The notes under the pieces: generated by a model
Databases searched by the model: none
What the model was told of the DNA's origin: nothing
Seen by the model: only the letters and a program-made list of their open reading frames with translations
Made by a program: the position numbers and the translations under genes
In this document: positions 15,887-23,881 of the stretch, one piece after another
How positions within the stretch are numbered: the first letter of the stretch is position 1
How the letters are laid out: each line of letters starts with the position of its first letter
DNA from: Pseudomonas urmiensis
GTDB lineage: Bacteria > Pseudomonadota > Gammaproteobacteria > Pseudomonadales > Pseudomonadaceae
Direction: 5' to 3'
Length of the DNA: 64,000 nucleotides
Assembly (NCBI RefSeq): GCF_014268815.2
Contig: NZ_JABWRE020000001.1
Coordinates: forward strand, 1,989,001 to 2,053,000

Positions 15887-17760
15887 AGCCTTCGAAGTTG
15901 TGCAAGCCTGCTCCATTCCTGCTCCTGGCGCTGTGCGTGGCGATGGCCGGGTGCGGCTCCAGCGCGGTGCGCAAAGACAGCGATGCGCTGTTCAAGGAGG
16001 GCCAGTACGAGGCCGGCATCGCTCGCCTGGAAGATGCCCTGCGCGAAGACCCGCGCGACACCGAGCTGAACATCGCCCTGGCCCATGGCCGCCAGGCGGC
16101 GGTCGAGGCCTTGCTGACCCAGGCCGACAGTGACCGCAGCCGCCATGACTTTGCCGGCGCCCGCATGGGCTACGGCCGGGTGCTGACCTTCGAGCCGAAC
16201 AACCGCCGCGCCCAGGAAGGCATTCGCCAGATCGAGCTGATGCGCACCCTCGAAGACCGCATCGCCCTGGGCCAGGCCTCGCTGCGCCAGGGCGACCTGT
16301 TCGGCGCCGAGCGTATCGTGCGTGACGTGCTGCGCCTGGATCCGCAAAACCAGAAGGGCATCATGCTGCGCAGCGACATCGAGAACGTCCAGGCGCGCAC
16401 TGCGCAGCCGTTCCCGCAACTGCGCAGCAAGCTGGAACGGCCGGTGACCCTGGAGTTTCGTGACGCTAACCTGAAGACCATCTTCGAGGTCCTGGCCCAG
16501 GTCGCCGGGATCAACTTCATCTTCGACAAAGACCTGCGTCCGGAAATGAAAGCCACTATCTTCGTGCGCGATGTGCGCATCGAGGACGCCGTGGCCCTGC
16601 TGCTGGAGCAGAACCAGCTGCACCAGAAGATCGTCAACGACAACACCCTGCTGATCTACCCCGACTCGCCGCAAAAGACCAAGGACTACCAGGAACTGGT
16701 CATGCGCACCTTCTACCTGACCAGCATCGATGCCAACACCGCGATGAACATGGTCAAGACCATGCTCAAGACGCGCGACGTGTTCGTTGACGAGCGCCTC
16801 AATACCCTGACCATGCGCGACACGCCCGACGCCGTGCGCATGGCCGAGAAACTGCTGCAATCGCAGGATCAGTCCAACCCTGAAGTGGTGCTGGAAGTCG
16901 AAGTGATGGAAGTGGCCCGCTCGCGGATCCTCGACTTGGGCCTGCAATGGCCGAACACCTTCGGACTGCTCACCAGTGAAGGCAAATCGGTTAGCGTGCT
17001 CGACCAGCTGCGCGGGATCAACTCCAGCCGCATCAGCATCGCCCCGGCGCCGCAAGCCAAGATCAACGCCCAGGACAAAGACATCAACACCCTGGCCAGC
17101 CCTGTGATTCGCGTCAGTAACCGTGAGCAGGCGCGCATTCACATTGGCCAGCGGGTGCCGATCATCAGCGCCACTTCGGTGCCGTCGACCCAAGGCCCAG
17201 TGATCACCGAGAGCATCACCTACCTGGACGTCGGCTTGAAGCTCGAAGTGCAGCCCACCGTGCACCTGAACAACGAAGTGGCAATCAAAGTGGCGCTGGA
17301 AGTGAGCAATGCCACGCCGCTTGAGGCCACCCGCCAAGGCACCATTCCGGTCCAGGTCGACACCCGCAACGCGCAGACCAGCCTGCGCCTGCACGACGGC
17401 GAAACCCAGGTACTGGCCGGCCTGGTGCGTAACGACCACAACGCCAGCGGCAACAAGATCCCCGGGCTTGGCGATATCCCCGGCCTGGGCCGGCTGTTTG
17501 GCAGCAACAAGGACGACATGACCAAGTCCGAGCTGGTCTTGGCGATCACCCCACGGATCGTGCGTAACCTGCCGTACCAGAGCCCCTCGGACATGGAGTT
17601 CGCCACCGGCACCGAGTCGAGCCTGCAAGTGCGGCAATTGGCCCAGCCGCTACCGGCCAGCGCCTTGCCTAGCGATGCACCGGGCGATGCGCCCGCCGAG
17701 GCGCCCTTGGTCAATGGCCAGATGGCCGTGGTCCCGGCCAACCGGGCTGTCCAGCCATGA
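15883..17760 (+). CDS. Secretin lipoprotein, PilQ/MshL/GspD family (Xcm system)
   Basis: 625-residue outer-membrane secretin. The signal ends in a lipobox (MAGC, lipidated Cys about residue 23). Residues 30-150 contain TPR-like helices (LFKEGQYEAGIARLEDALREDP as repeats). An STN/N0-N1 region follows (VTLEFRDANLKTIFEVL), then the secretin core with VPIISATSV, the LDVGLKLEVQP strand, LHDGETQVLAGLV and the signature IPGLGDIPGLGRLFGS, then LVLAITPRIV. The built-in TPR segment and lipid anchor are more like MshL than classical GspD; lipidation could make a separate pilotin unnecessary. It matches the xcpQ homologue reported in the P. putida Xcm cluster. Confidence 0.92.
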   Translation: MKPSKLCKPAPFLLLALCVAMAGCGSSAVRKDSDALFKEGQYEAGIARLEDALREDPRDTELNIALAHGRQAAVEALLTQADSDRSRHDFAGARMGYGRVLTFEPNNRRAQEGIRQIELMRTLEDRIALGQASLRQGDLFGAERIVRDVLRLDPQNQKGIMLRSDIENVQARTAQPFPQLRSKLERPVTLEFRDANLKTIFEVLAQVAGINFIFDKDLRPEMKATIFVRDVRIEDAVALLLEQNQLHQKIVNDNTLLIYPDSPQKTKDYQELVMRTFYLTSIDANTAMNMVKTMLKTRDVFVDERLNTLTMRDTPDAVRMAEKLLQSQDQSNPEVVLEVEVMEVARSRILDLGLQWPNTFGLLTSEGKSVSVLDQLRGINSSRISIAPAPQAKINAQDKDINTLASPVIRVSNREQARIHIGQRVPIISATSVPSTQGPVITESITYLDVGLKLEVQPTVHLNNEVAIKVALEVSNATPLEATRQGTIPVQVDTRNAQTSLRLHDGETQVLAGLVRNDHNASGNKIPGLGDIPGLGRLFGSNKDDMTKSELVLAITPRIVRNLPYQSPSDMEFATGTESSLQVRQLAQPLPASALPSDAPGDAPAEAPLVNGQMAVVPANRAVQP

Positions 17761-18230
17761 AACGCCAAGCCCGCGGCTTCAGCCTGATCGAGGTGGTGCT
17801 GACCCTGGCCCTGCTCGGCATGCTCGCCGCCATGGCCGCACCACTGACCGAGACCGTGGTACGGCGCGGCAAGGAGCAGCAGCTGCGCGAAGCGCTGTAC
17901 CAGATTCGCGATGCCATCGATGCCTACAAGCGTGCGTTCGACGCCGGTTACATCGAAAAGCGCCTCAATGCCAGCGGCTATCCGCCCAACCTGCAAGTGC
18001 TGGTCGATGGCGTGCGCGATGTGCGCAGCGGCAAGGGCGCCAAGTTCTATTTCCTGCGGCGCATCCCACATGACCCGCTGTTGGCGGTCAAGGACGACGA
18101 CCAGGGTGGCTGGGGCCTGCGCGCCTACGACAGCAGCGCCGACAACCCACGCGATGGCGAAGACGTCTTCGACGTGTATTCCAAGGCCCGCGGCAAGGGC
18201 CTCAACAGCATCCCCTACGGGCAATGGTGA
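17757..18230 (+). CDS. Type II pseudopilin (XcmT2/T3-like)
   Basis: 157-residue prepilin-like protein with the leader MKRQARG and a type IV prepilin peptidase site G/FSLIEVV, so cleavage is expected after Gly7 with Glu at +5. A hydrophobic helix (LTLALLGMLAAMAAPL) and a GspG-like C-terminal domain follow, with DPLLAVKDDDQGGWGLRAYDS resembling the calcium loop region of major pseudopilins. The ATG overlaps the secretin stop. It is one of the two XcpT-related proteins preceding XcmX in P. putida GB-1; I cannot tell which number it carries. Processing would need the XcpA/PilD peptidase encoded elsewhere. Confidence 0.88.
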   Translation: MKRQARGFSLIEVVLTLALLGMLAAMAAPLTETVVRRGKEQQLREALYQIRDAIDAYKRAFDAGYIEKRLNASGYPPNLQVLVDGVRDVRSGKGAKFYFLRRIPHDPLLAVKDDDQGGWGLRAYDSSADNPRDGEDVFDVYSKARGKGLNSIPYGQW

Positions 18231-18235
18231 CGGCC

Positions 18236-18610
18236 ATGAAACGCAGCCAAGGCTTCACCCTGATCGAGTTGCTGGTAGTGATGGCGATCATCGCCACCCT
18301 GATGACCATCGCCATGCCGCGCTACTTCAACAGCCTGGATGCCTCGCGCGAGGCCACCTTGCGCCAGAGCCTGGCGGTGTTGCGCGAATCGCTCGACCAC
18401 TACTACGGCGACACCGGCCGCTACCCCGAATCGCTCGAGCAACTGGTCGAGCAGCGCTACCTGCGCAACACCCCAGTCGATCCGATCACCGAGCGCAGCG
18501 ATGCCTGGCAGTTGGTGCCACCACCAGAGGGCGTGCCCGGCGGCGTGGCGGACATCAAGAGCGGTGCAACCGGGAGGGCGCGTGATGGCAGCCTCTATGC
18601 AGAGTGGTAA
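18236..18610 (+). CDS. Type II pseudopilin, short (XcmT2/T3-like)
   Basis: 124-residue pseudopilin with the cleanest processing site of the set: MKRSQG/FTLIELLVVMAIIATLMTIAMP occurs as leader plus helix, with Glu at +5. The globular part (SLDHYYGDTGRYPESLEQLV, YLRNTPVDPIT) is the GspG family calcium-site region. ATG 18236 is chosen over an upstream in-frame GTG because it places the basic leader correctly. It lies 5 nt after the previous pseudopilin and overlaps the next gene by 26 nt. With its neighbour it forms the pair of XcpT-like genes of the Xcm pathway. Confidence 0.88.
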   Translation: MKRSQGFTLIELLVVMAIIATLMTIAMPRYFNSLDASREATLRQSLAVLRESLDHYYGDTGRYPESLEQLVEQRYLRNTPVDPITERSDAWQLVPPPEGVPGGVADIKSGATGRARDGSLYAEW

Positions 18611-19112
18611 GGCCTGCGCCGGCTTCACCTACCTGGGCGTGCTGCTGCTGATCGCCATCAGCAGCATGGCCCTGGCCGCTACCGGCACCCTGTGGTCGAC
18701 CAGCGCCCTGCGTGAGCGTGAGCGGCAATTGCTCTGGGTTGGCGGCCAGTACGCCCAGGCCCTGCGCAGCTACTACCGCGCATCCCCGGGCCTGGCCCAG
18801 TACCCGCAAGATCTCAACGACTTGCTCGAAGACAACCGCTTCCCCACGGCCAAGCGGCATATCCGCAGGTTGTATCCCGACCCGATTGCCGTCGGCGAGG
18901 AATGGGGCCTGCTGCGCTCGATCGACGGGCGCATCACCGGTGTGCACAGCCGCGCCGATGCCGCCCCGCTCAAACGCAGCGGCTTCGATGCCCAATGGTC
19001 GGCCTTCGAGGGCCTTGAACACTACAGCGATTGGCAGTTCGTTGCCGAGCAGGCCTTTGCCGAAGGTGGCAACGGCGAGCGTCGGCCCAGCGCCCAGGGA
19101 GATGCGCCATGA
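18585..19112 (+). CDS. xcmX: Divergent pseudopilin XcmX
   Basis: 175-residue pseudopilin-related protein. The start is ATG 18585, with GGGAGG upstream, inside the end of the preceding gene. The leader MAASMQSGKACAG precedes FTYLGVLLLIAISSMALAA: the Gly before the cut site and the hydrophobic helix are kept, but the usual Glu at mature position 5 is Gly. Loss of Glu5 is otherwise typical of the tip pseudopilin GspK. The rest (LRERERQLLWVGGQYAQALRSYY, YPQDLNDLLEDNRFP) is GspG/GspH-like. In P. putida GB-1 a transposon insertion in xcmX blocked transport of the Mn-oxidising factor. Position between two xcmT genes and csmE matches that report exactly. Confidence 0.85.
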   Translation: MAASMQSGKACAGFTYLGVLLLIAISSMALAATGTLWSTSALRERERQLLWVGGQYAQALRSYYRASPGLAQYPQDLNDLLEDNRFPTAKRHIRRLYPDPIAVGEEWGLLRSIDGRITGVHSRADAAPLKRSGFDAQWSAFEGLEHYSDWQFVAEQAFAEGGNGERRPSAQGDAP

Positions 19113-19504
19113 ACCGCAGAACGTTCGTCCTGGCCTTGTGCCTGCTGCTCAACCACGGCGCGGCCAATGCCGGCCCCGAGGACGAGATGATGGGCTTTAT
19201 CGTCGACAACACCATCTCGCACATCGGCCACGACTTCTACAACGCCTTCACCGAGCGCCTGCGCGCCACCAGCCGCCTGGACTTCAACCTGGTGGTGCGC
19301 GAACGCCCGGACGCCCGCTGGGGCAGCCTGGTGACCGTGGAGTTTGAAAGCGACGTGCTGTACCGGCGCTTCCTGCCCCCGAACACCACCCAACTTACCG
19401 ACGAGGCCGTCGCGGCCGCCGACCTGGTCAAGCAGCAGATCATCCAACGCAAGTTGCAACGCCTGCTGCAGGACACCACCGATCTGGAGAGGGACGAGCT
19501 ATGA
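19109..19504 (+). CDS. csgE: CsgE-like curli assembly factor (csmE)
   Basis: 131-residue exported protein: signal peptide MNRRTFVLALCLLLNHGAANA, then the CsgE domain with GFIVDNTISHIGHDFYNAF, LVVRERPDARWGSLVTVEF and VLYRRFLPP. In enterobacteria CsgE caps the periplasmic side of the CsgG nonamer and admits the substrate. The ATG overlaps the XcmX stop, so a curli-type factor is translationally coupled to a pseudopilin gene. Known in P. putida GB-1 as csmE. No CsgA or CsgB homologue is encoded in this window, so the passenger is unknown. Confidence 0.93.
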   Translation: MNRRTFVLALCLLLNHGAANAGPEDEMMGFIVDNTISHIGHDFYNAFTERLRATSRLDFNLVVRERPDARWGSLVTVEFESDVLYRRFLPPNTTQLTDEAVAAADLVKQQIIQRKLQRLLQDTTDLERDEL

Positions 19505-19929
19505 GCAAGCACATTCCACAGCAGCTTCTACGTGGCCTCGCCGCCAGCCTGCTGGCAGGTGTCCTGGCCAGCCAGGCGCAGGCCACCGAGCTGGTCTACA
19601 CCCCGGTCAACCCAGCGTTCGGTGGCAACCCGTTGAATGGCACCTGGCTGCTCAACAACGCCCAGGCGCAGAACGACTATGACGACCCGGACCTCAAGGA
19701 TCGCACCTCGTTCGCCGGCACCTCGGCCCTGGAGCGGTTCACCAACCAACTGGAGTCGCGGATGCTCTCGCAGTTGCTCGACAACATCAGCAACGGCAAC
19801 ACCGGCAGTATGTCCACCGACACCTTCCTCATCGACGTCATCGACGATTCCGGGGCCTTGAGCATCAAGGTCACCGATCGGGCGACCGGTGAAGTTTCGA
19901 TCATTGAGGTCAGCGGCCTGAACCCCTGA
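19501..19929 (+). CDS. csgF: CsgF-like curli assembly factor (csmF)
   Basis: 142 residues with signal peptide (LLRGLAASLLAGVLASQAQA) followed immediately by the CsgF pore-binding N-terminus TELVYTPVNPAFGGNP and LNGTWLLNNAQAQN, the segment that in E. coli CsgF inserts into the CsgG barrel and forms a second constriction. The C-terminal half ends with LSIKVTDRATGEVSIIEV. The start overlaps the csgE-like stop in ATGA. Retention of the CsgG-binding peptide implies a working CsgG-CsgF exit channel. Confidence 0.94.
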   Translation: MSKHIPQQLLRGLAASLLAGVLASQAQATELVYTPVNPAFGGNPLNGTWLLNNAQAQNDYDDPDLKDRTSFAGTSALERFTNQLESRMLSQLLDNISNGNTGSMSTDTFLIDVIDDSGALSIKVTDRATGEVSIIEVSGLNP

Positions 19930-19963
19930 GAGGGACGGGACTAGCATTTAGGGGAGAACGACC

Positions 19964-20800
19964 ATGAAACGTCTGCTGAGCACACTGCTGATCCTCGCCA
20001 CCTTGCAAGGCTGCGGCCTGCGCGAACCGATGCCCGCCGAACAGGACACCGATTCGCCCACCCTGACCCCGCGCGCCTCGACCTACTACGACCTGATCAA
20101 CATGCCCCGGCCCAAGGGCCGGCTGATGGCGGTGGTCTATGGCTTTCGCGACCAGACCGGGCAATACAAACCGACCCCGGCCAGCTCTTTCTCCACCAGC
20201 GTCACCCAGGGCGCGGCCAGCATGCTGATGGACGCCCTGAGCGCCAGTGGCTGGTTCGTGGTGCTGGAGCGCGAAGGCCTGCAAAACCTGTTGACCGAGC
20301 GCAAGATCATCCGCGCCTCGCAGAAAAAGCCAGACGTTGCGCCCAACATCCAGAGCGAACTGCCACCGCTGCAGGCCGCCAACCTGATGCTCGAAGGCGG
20401 CATCATCGCCTACGACACCAACGTGCGCAGCGGCGGCGAGGGGGCGCGTTACCTGGGCATCGACATCTCCCGTGAGTACCGGGTCGACCAGGTCACGGTC
20501 AACCTGCGCGCGGTCGACGTGCGCACCGGCCAGGTACTGGCCAACGTCATGACCAGCAAGACCATCTACTCGGTCGGCCGCAGCGCCGGGGTGTTCAAGT
20601 TCATCGAGTTCAAGAAGCTGCTCGAAGCCGAGGTCGGTTACACCACCAACGAGCCGGCCCAACTGTGTGTGCTCTCGGCGATCGAGGCGGCGGTGGGGCA
20701 TTTGCTGGCCCAGGGTATCGAGCGGCGCCTGTGGCAGGTCGAAGGCAGTGGTGACAAAGCGACGGTGGACAAGTACCTGAGCCAGTACCAGCAACAGTGA
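19964..20800 (+). CDS. csgG: CsgG-like outer-membrane secretion pore (csmG)
   Basis: 278-residue lipoprotein with lipobox LQGC (Cys17). The CsgG fold is clear: TPRASTYYDLINMPRPKG, VVYGFRDQTGQYKP, SWFVVLEREGLQNLLTERKII, GGIIAYDTNVRSGG and YRVDQVTVNLRAVDVRTGQVL. CsgG nonamers form an ungated outer-membrane diffusion channel for unfolded peptides. An AGGGGAG ribosome site precedes the ATG after a 34-nt gap. It is the last gene of the operon; a REP pair follows. Known in P. putida GB-1 as csmG. With the secretin it gives the operon two separate outer-membrane pores. Confidence 0.95.
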   Translation: MKRLLSTLLILATLQGCGLREPMPAEQDTDSPTLTPRASTYYDLINMPRPKGRLMAVVYGFRDQTGQYKPTPASSFSTSVTQGAASMLMDALSASGWFVVLEREGLQNLLTERKIIRASQKKPDVAPNIQSELPPLQAANLMLEGGIIAYDTNVRSGGEGARYLGIDISREYRVDQVTVNLRAVDVRTGQVLANVMTSKTIYSVGRSAGVFKFIEFKKLLEAEVGYTTNEPAQLCVLSAIEAAVGHLLAQGIERRLWQVEGSGDKATVDKYLSQYQQQ

Positions 20801-20812
20801 GGTGGCCTTGCC

Positions 20813-20898
20813 GGCCTCATCGCGGGGCAAGCCCGCTCCCACGCCAGTCGGTGTTCGGCTTTGCTCACGTGGGAGCGGGCTTGCCCCGCGATGAGGCC
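20813..20898. repeat. REP inverted pair (GGCCTCATCGCGGGGCAAGC type)
   Basis: Two nearly perfect inverted arms of about 31 nt (20813-20843 and 20868-20898) around a short loop, the REP/BIME form common in P. putida intergenic DNA. It separates the secretion operon from crtZ and could act as a terminator or 3' mRNA stabiliser. Confidence 0.85.
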
Positions 20899-20989
20899 CG
20901 AACTGATACAGCAAAGGAACAAGACATCACCTGCAGACTCCATAGAAAGCAGCCAGACTGTGCAAACGACTTTTATGGAAGTACCCGCC

Positions 20990-21526
20990 ATGTTCACCAG
21001 CCTGCTGATCTTCCTGCTGACCCTCACCGCCATGGAAGCGGTGGCCTACCTCGCCCACAAGTACATCATGCATGGCTTCGGTTGGGCCTGGCATCGCTCG
21101 CACCATGAGCCACGCCAAGGCTGGTTCGAAAAGAACGATCTGTACGCGCTGGTGTTCGCCAGCCTGGCCATCGTGCTGATCGCCCTGGGCAACCTCGGCT
21201 GGTATCCGCTGCAATGGATCGGCGCTGGCATGACGGCCTATGGCGCCTTGTACTTCATCGCCCACGATGGCCTGGTGCATCACCGCTGGCCGCTGCGCCT
21301 GGTGCCACGCCGGGGCTACCTCAAGCGCTTGTACCAGGCGCACCTGATGCACCATGCGGTGCAGGGCAGGCAAGGCTGCGTATCGTTTGGTTTTCTCTAC
21401 GCGCCGCCTATCGACCGTCTGCGGGCACAGTTGCGGGCGCGTCATGGCGGGCCGCTGCGGGCGTCGAGTGAGGCCGCGCCCACAGCCCAGGGTCGCGTAC
21501 TGGGTAACGACGCAGGCGGCAACTGA
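20990..21526 (+). CDS. crtZ: Beta-carotene 3-hydroxylase CrtZ
   Basis: 178-residue membrane di-iron hydroxylase that converts beta-carotene to zeaxanthin. Helices near residues 3-20, 50-70 and 78-93 surround the family histidine boxes HKYIMH (23-28), HRSHH (35-39), HDGLVHH (92-98) and HLMHH (118-122). ATG 20990 is preferred to the ATG at 20975 because the membrane helix starts there and GGAAG lies 8 nt upstream. It is the only crt gene besides crtE on the plus strand. Its last 119 nt overlap the 3' end of crtB on the opposite strand. Confidence 0.94.
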   Translation: MFTSLLIFLLTLTAMEAVAYLAHKYIMHGFGWAWHRSHHEPRQGWFEKNDLYALVFASLAIVLIALGNLGWYPLQWIGAGMTAYGALYFIAHDGLVHHRWPLRLVPRRGYLKRLYQAHLMHHAVQGRQGCVSFGFLYAPPIDRLRAQLRARHGGPLRASSEAAPTAQGRVLGNDAGGN

Positions 21527-22394
21527 GGGCGCGCCACAGGCCGCCAGCGACAGCGCACAGTTTCTCCCATTTCGAAGTCGACAGCCGGCCATCCCAGGCA
21601 TCGGCGCCTGCCTTGCGCACCTTTAGCCCGATCTGCCGATACACCAGCGCCGCCGTCGCCACCGCCCACGCCGAGCGCCAGGGCAGCGCCGGTAACCCGG
21701 CTTGGGCACTGAGGTAGTAAGGCTCGGCGTGATCGACCAGGCGTTGCGCCAGTTGCGCCAACCTGCGGCGATAGCGCTTATCGGTCAGCCTGTCACGGGG
21801 GATGGCGAGCTCCTCCAGCCATTGCTCAGGCAGGTAGCAGCGCCCGACCTGGGCATCGGCGACAATGTCGCGGGCGATGTTGGTCAACTGCATGGCCAGG
21901 CCCAGGTCGCAGGCGCGGTCTAGCACTGCCGGGTCACGCACGCCCATCACCCGCGCCATCATCAGGCCCACCACCCCGGCTACGTGGTAGCAGTAGCCCA
22001 ATGTCTCGTCCAGGCTGCGGTAATGCTCGCCGGCAACGTCCTGGGCGAAGCCGGCCAGCAGGTCGAATGCCTCCTGGCGCGGGATGCCATGTTGCCTGGC
22101 AACTTCACGCAAGGCGGCGAATGCCGGCTGCTCGATCGGGGCACCGCGACAGGCGGCGTCGGTCTGCACTTGCAGCTCCAGCAGGCATTGCAGGGCCAGC
22201 GCTGGAGCTTGCACGCTGGCCTCGTGGCCGGCCTGTTGGCCGTCGATGACATCGTCGCAGTGCCGACACCAGGCGTATAGCAGCATCGCACTGCGGCGGG
22301 TGTTGGCGTCGAACAAGCGCGCGGCGGCGGCGAAACTCTTTGAGCCGACGGCGATACTGCGTTCGGCGTGGGCGAGTAAGGGGTCGTGGCTCAT
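21408..22394 (-). CDS. crtB: Phytoene synthase CrtB
   Basis: 328-residue squalene/phytoene synthase that condenses two geranylgeranyl diphosphates into phytoene. Both Asp-rich metal motifs are present: DDVID (residues 47-51) and DIVAD in LTNIARDIVADAQVGRCYLP. MRSAMLLYAWCRHCD-type and GVVGLMMARVMGV segments are typical. The body ends near LRRYPVRDPGLW; the last 35 or so residues are a Pro/Ala/Arg-rich tail encoded opposite the end of crtZ and look unconstrained. Its ATG overlaps the crtI stop by 4 nt, making it the last gene of the minus-strand crt operon. Confidence 0.95.
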   Translation of the reverse strand: MSHDPLLAHAERSIAVGSKSFAAAARLFDANTRRSAMLLYAWCRHCDDVIDGQQAGHEASVQAPALALQCLLELQVQTDAACRGAPIEQPAFAALREVARQHGIPRQEAFDLLAGFAQDVAGEHYRSLDETLGYCYHVAGVVGLMMARVMGVRDPAVLDRACDLGLAMQLTNIARDIVADAQVGRCYLPEQWLEELAIPRDRLTDKRYRRRLAQLAQRLVDHAEPYYLSAQAGLPALPWRSAWAVATAALVYRQIGLKVRKAGADAWDGRLSTSKWEKLCAVAGGLWRALSCRLRRYPVRDPGLWARPHSTPAAARHDAPATVPADGR

Positions 22395-23881
22395 CGGTGC
22401 AGATCCTCCAGCATCAGCCCAGCGGTGGCCTTGGCCGAGGCAATCACCCCAGGCACGCCCGCGCCAGGGTGGGTGCCGGCACCCACCAGATACAAGTTGC
22501 TCAACTGCGCATCGCGATTATGCGGGCGGAACCAGGCACTCTGGGTGAGGATCGGCTCCAGGGAAAACGCCGAGCCCACGTGCGCATTGAGCTGGTCACG
22601 AAAATCCAGCGGGCTGAAGGTGCGGCAGGTCACCAGTGACTCGCGCAGCCCCGGCATGTAGTAGCGCTGCAGATAGGCCAGGATCCGATCACGGTAGCGC
22701 GGGCCCTCCCGCTCCCAGTCGACCGGCGCGTTGTCCAGGTGTGGCACCGGTGCCAGCACATAGTGACTGGAGCAACCCGGCGGCGCCAGGCTGGGGTCGG
22801 TGGCGCAGGGGCTATGCAGGTAGAGCGAAAAGTCCTCGGCCAGCCCCGGCCCGCTGAAAATTTCATCGATCAGCGCCTGATAGCGCGGCCCGAAGCACAC
22901 GGTGTGATGGCGCAGTTGTGGCTGCGGACAGTTCAGGCCAAAGTGCACGACAAACAGCGAGTTGCTAAAGCGTTTGCCCTTGAGCCGTCGGCCCTCCTGC
23001 TGACCACGCGGATGCGCGCCGAGCAGTTCGGCGTAGGTGTGCACCACATCGGCATTGGAGGCCACGGCATCAGCCTGCCAGTACCGGCCATCGTGGCTGC
23101 GGGCACCGCTCAGGCGGCCAGCCTGGACGTCGAAAGCGGCGACGTCGGCATTCAACTCCAAGGTTCCGCCCAGGTCTTGGAACAGTTTCACCAGCCCCTG
23201 CACCAGGGCGCCGGTGCCACCGCGTGCAAACCATACCCCCCACTGCCGCTCCAGGGCATGGATCAGGCTGTAGATCGAAGAGGTAGCGAACGGGTTGCCG
23301 CCCACCAGCAGGGCATGGAATGACAAGGCTTGACGCAGCCTGTCGTTACCCACGAAGCGTGCCACCATGGCATAGACGCTGCGCCAAGCCTGCAACCGCG
23401 CCAGCTGTGGGCCGGCCTGAAGCATGTCGCGAAATGACAGGAACGGCACCGCCCCGAGCTTGACATAGCCCTCATCGAGCACCGCCTTGGAGTAGGCCAG
23501 AAAGCGCCGGTAGCCAGCCACGTCAGCGGCATCCAAGGCATGGATCTGGCGCTCCAGTTCATCCTGGTCGTTGCCATAGTCAAAGTAGGTGCCATCCTCC
23601 CAGCACAGCCGATAGAACGGGCTGACTGGCAGTAGCTCGACATAATCGGCCATCGGCTTGCCGGCCAGGGTGAACAGCGCCTGGATCGCCGTGGGGTCGG
23701 TGATCACCGTGGGCCCGGCATCGAAAGTGAAACCCTGGTCGCGGTAGACGTAGGCGCGGCCACCGGGTTGGTCACGCTTTTCCAGCAGCGTCGTATTAAC
23801 CCCGGCGGCTTGCAGGCGAATGGCCAGGGCCAGGCCGCCCAGGCCTGCGCCGATAACCAGTGCTGTTTTCGCTTGGCTCAT
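22391..23881 (-). CDS. crtI: Phytoene desaturase CrtI
   Basis: 496-residue FAD enzyme catalysing four desaturations from phytoene to lycopene. The N-terminal dinucleotide fold is intact (VIGAGLGGLALAIRLQ, residues 9-24, then LLEKRDQPGGRAYVY), and the C-terminal signature LYLVGAGTHPGAGVPGVIAS is present, as in Pantoea-type CrtI. Length is normal for the family. Start and stop each overlap neighbouring crt genes in ATGA, so CrtY, CrtI and CrtB are translationally coupled. Together with CrtY it supplies beta-carotene. Confidence 0.96.
   Translation of the reverse strand: MSQAKTALVIGAGLGGLALAIRLQAAGVNTTLLEKRDQPGGRAYVYRDQGFTFDAGPTVITDPTAIQALFTLAGKPMADYVELLPVSPFYRLCWEDGTYFDYGNDQDELERQIHALDAADVAGYRRFLAYSKAVLDEGYVKLGAVPFLSFRDMLQAGPQLARLQAWRSVYAMVARFVGNDRLRQALSFHALLVGGNPFATSSIYSLIHALERQWGVWFARGGTGALVQGLVKLFQDLGGTLELNADVAAFDVQAGRLSGARSHDGRYWQADAVASNADVVHTYAELLGAHPRGQQEGRRLKGKRFSNSLFVVHFGLNCPQPQLRHHTVCFGPRYQALIDEIFSGPGLAEDFSLYLHSPCATDPSLAPPGCSSHYVLAPVPHLDNAPVDWEREGPRYRDRILAYLQRYYMPGLRESLVTCRTFSPLDFRDQLNAHVGSAFSLEPILTQSAWFRPHNRDAQLSNLYLVGAGTHPGAGVPGVIASAKATAGLMLEDLHR

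Noticed and set aside
15835..17637. 600-codon minus-strand frame opposite the secretin
   Set aside because: Compositional shadow (Val/Gly/Leu/His-rich) with no motifs; the plus strand has an unmistakable secretin.
20813..20898. REP pair as an attachment site marking an island boundary next to the crt cluster
   Set aside because: The same element type recurs in ordinary intergenic spaces across the window and no integrase or direct-repeat partner was found.
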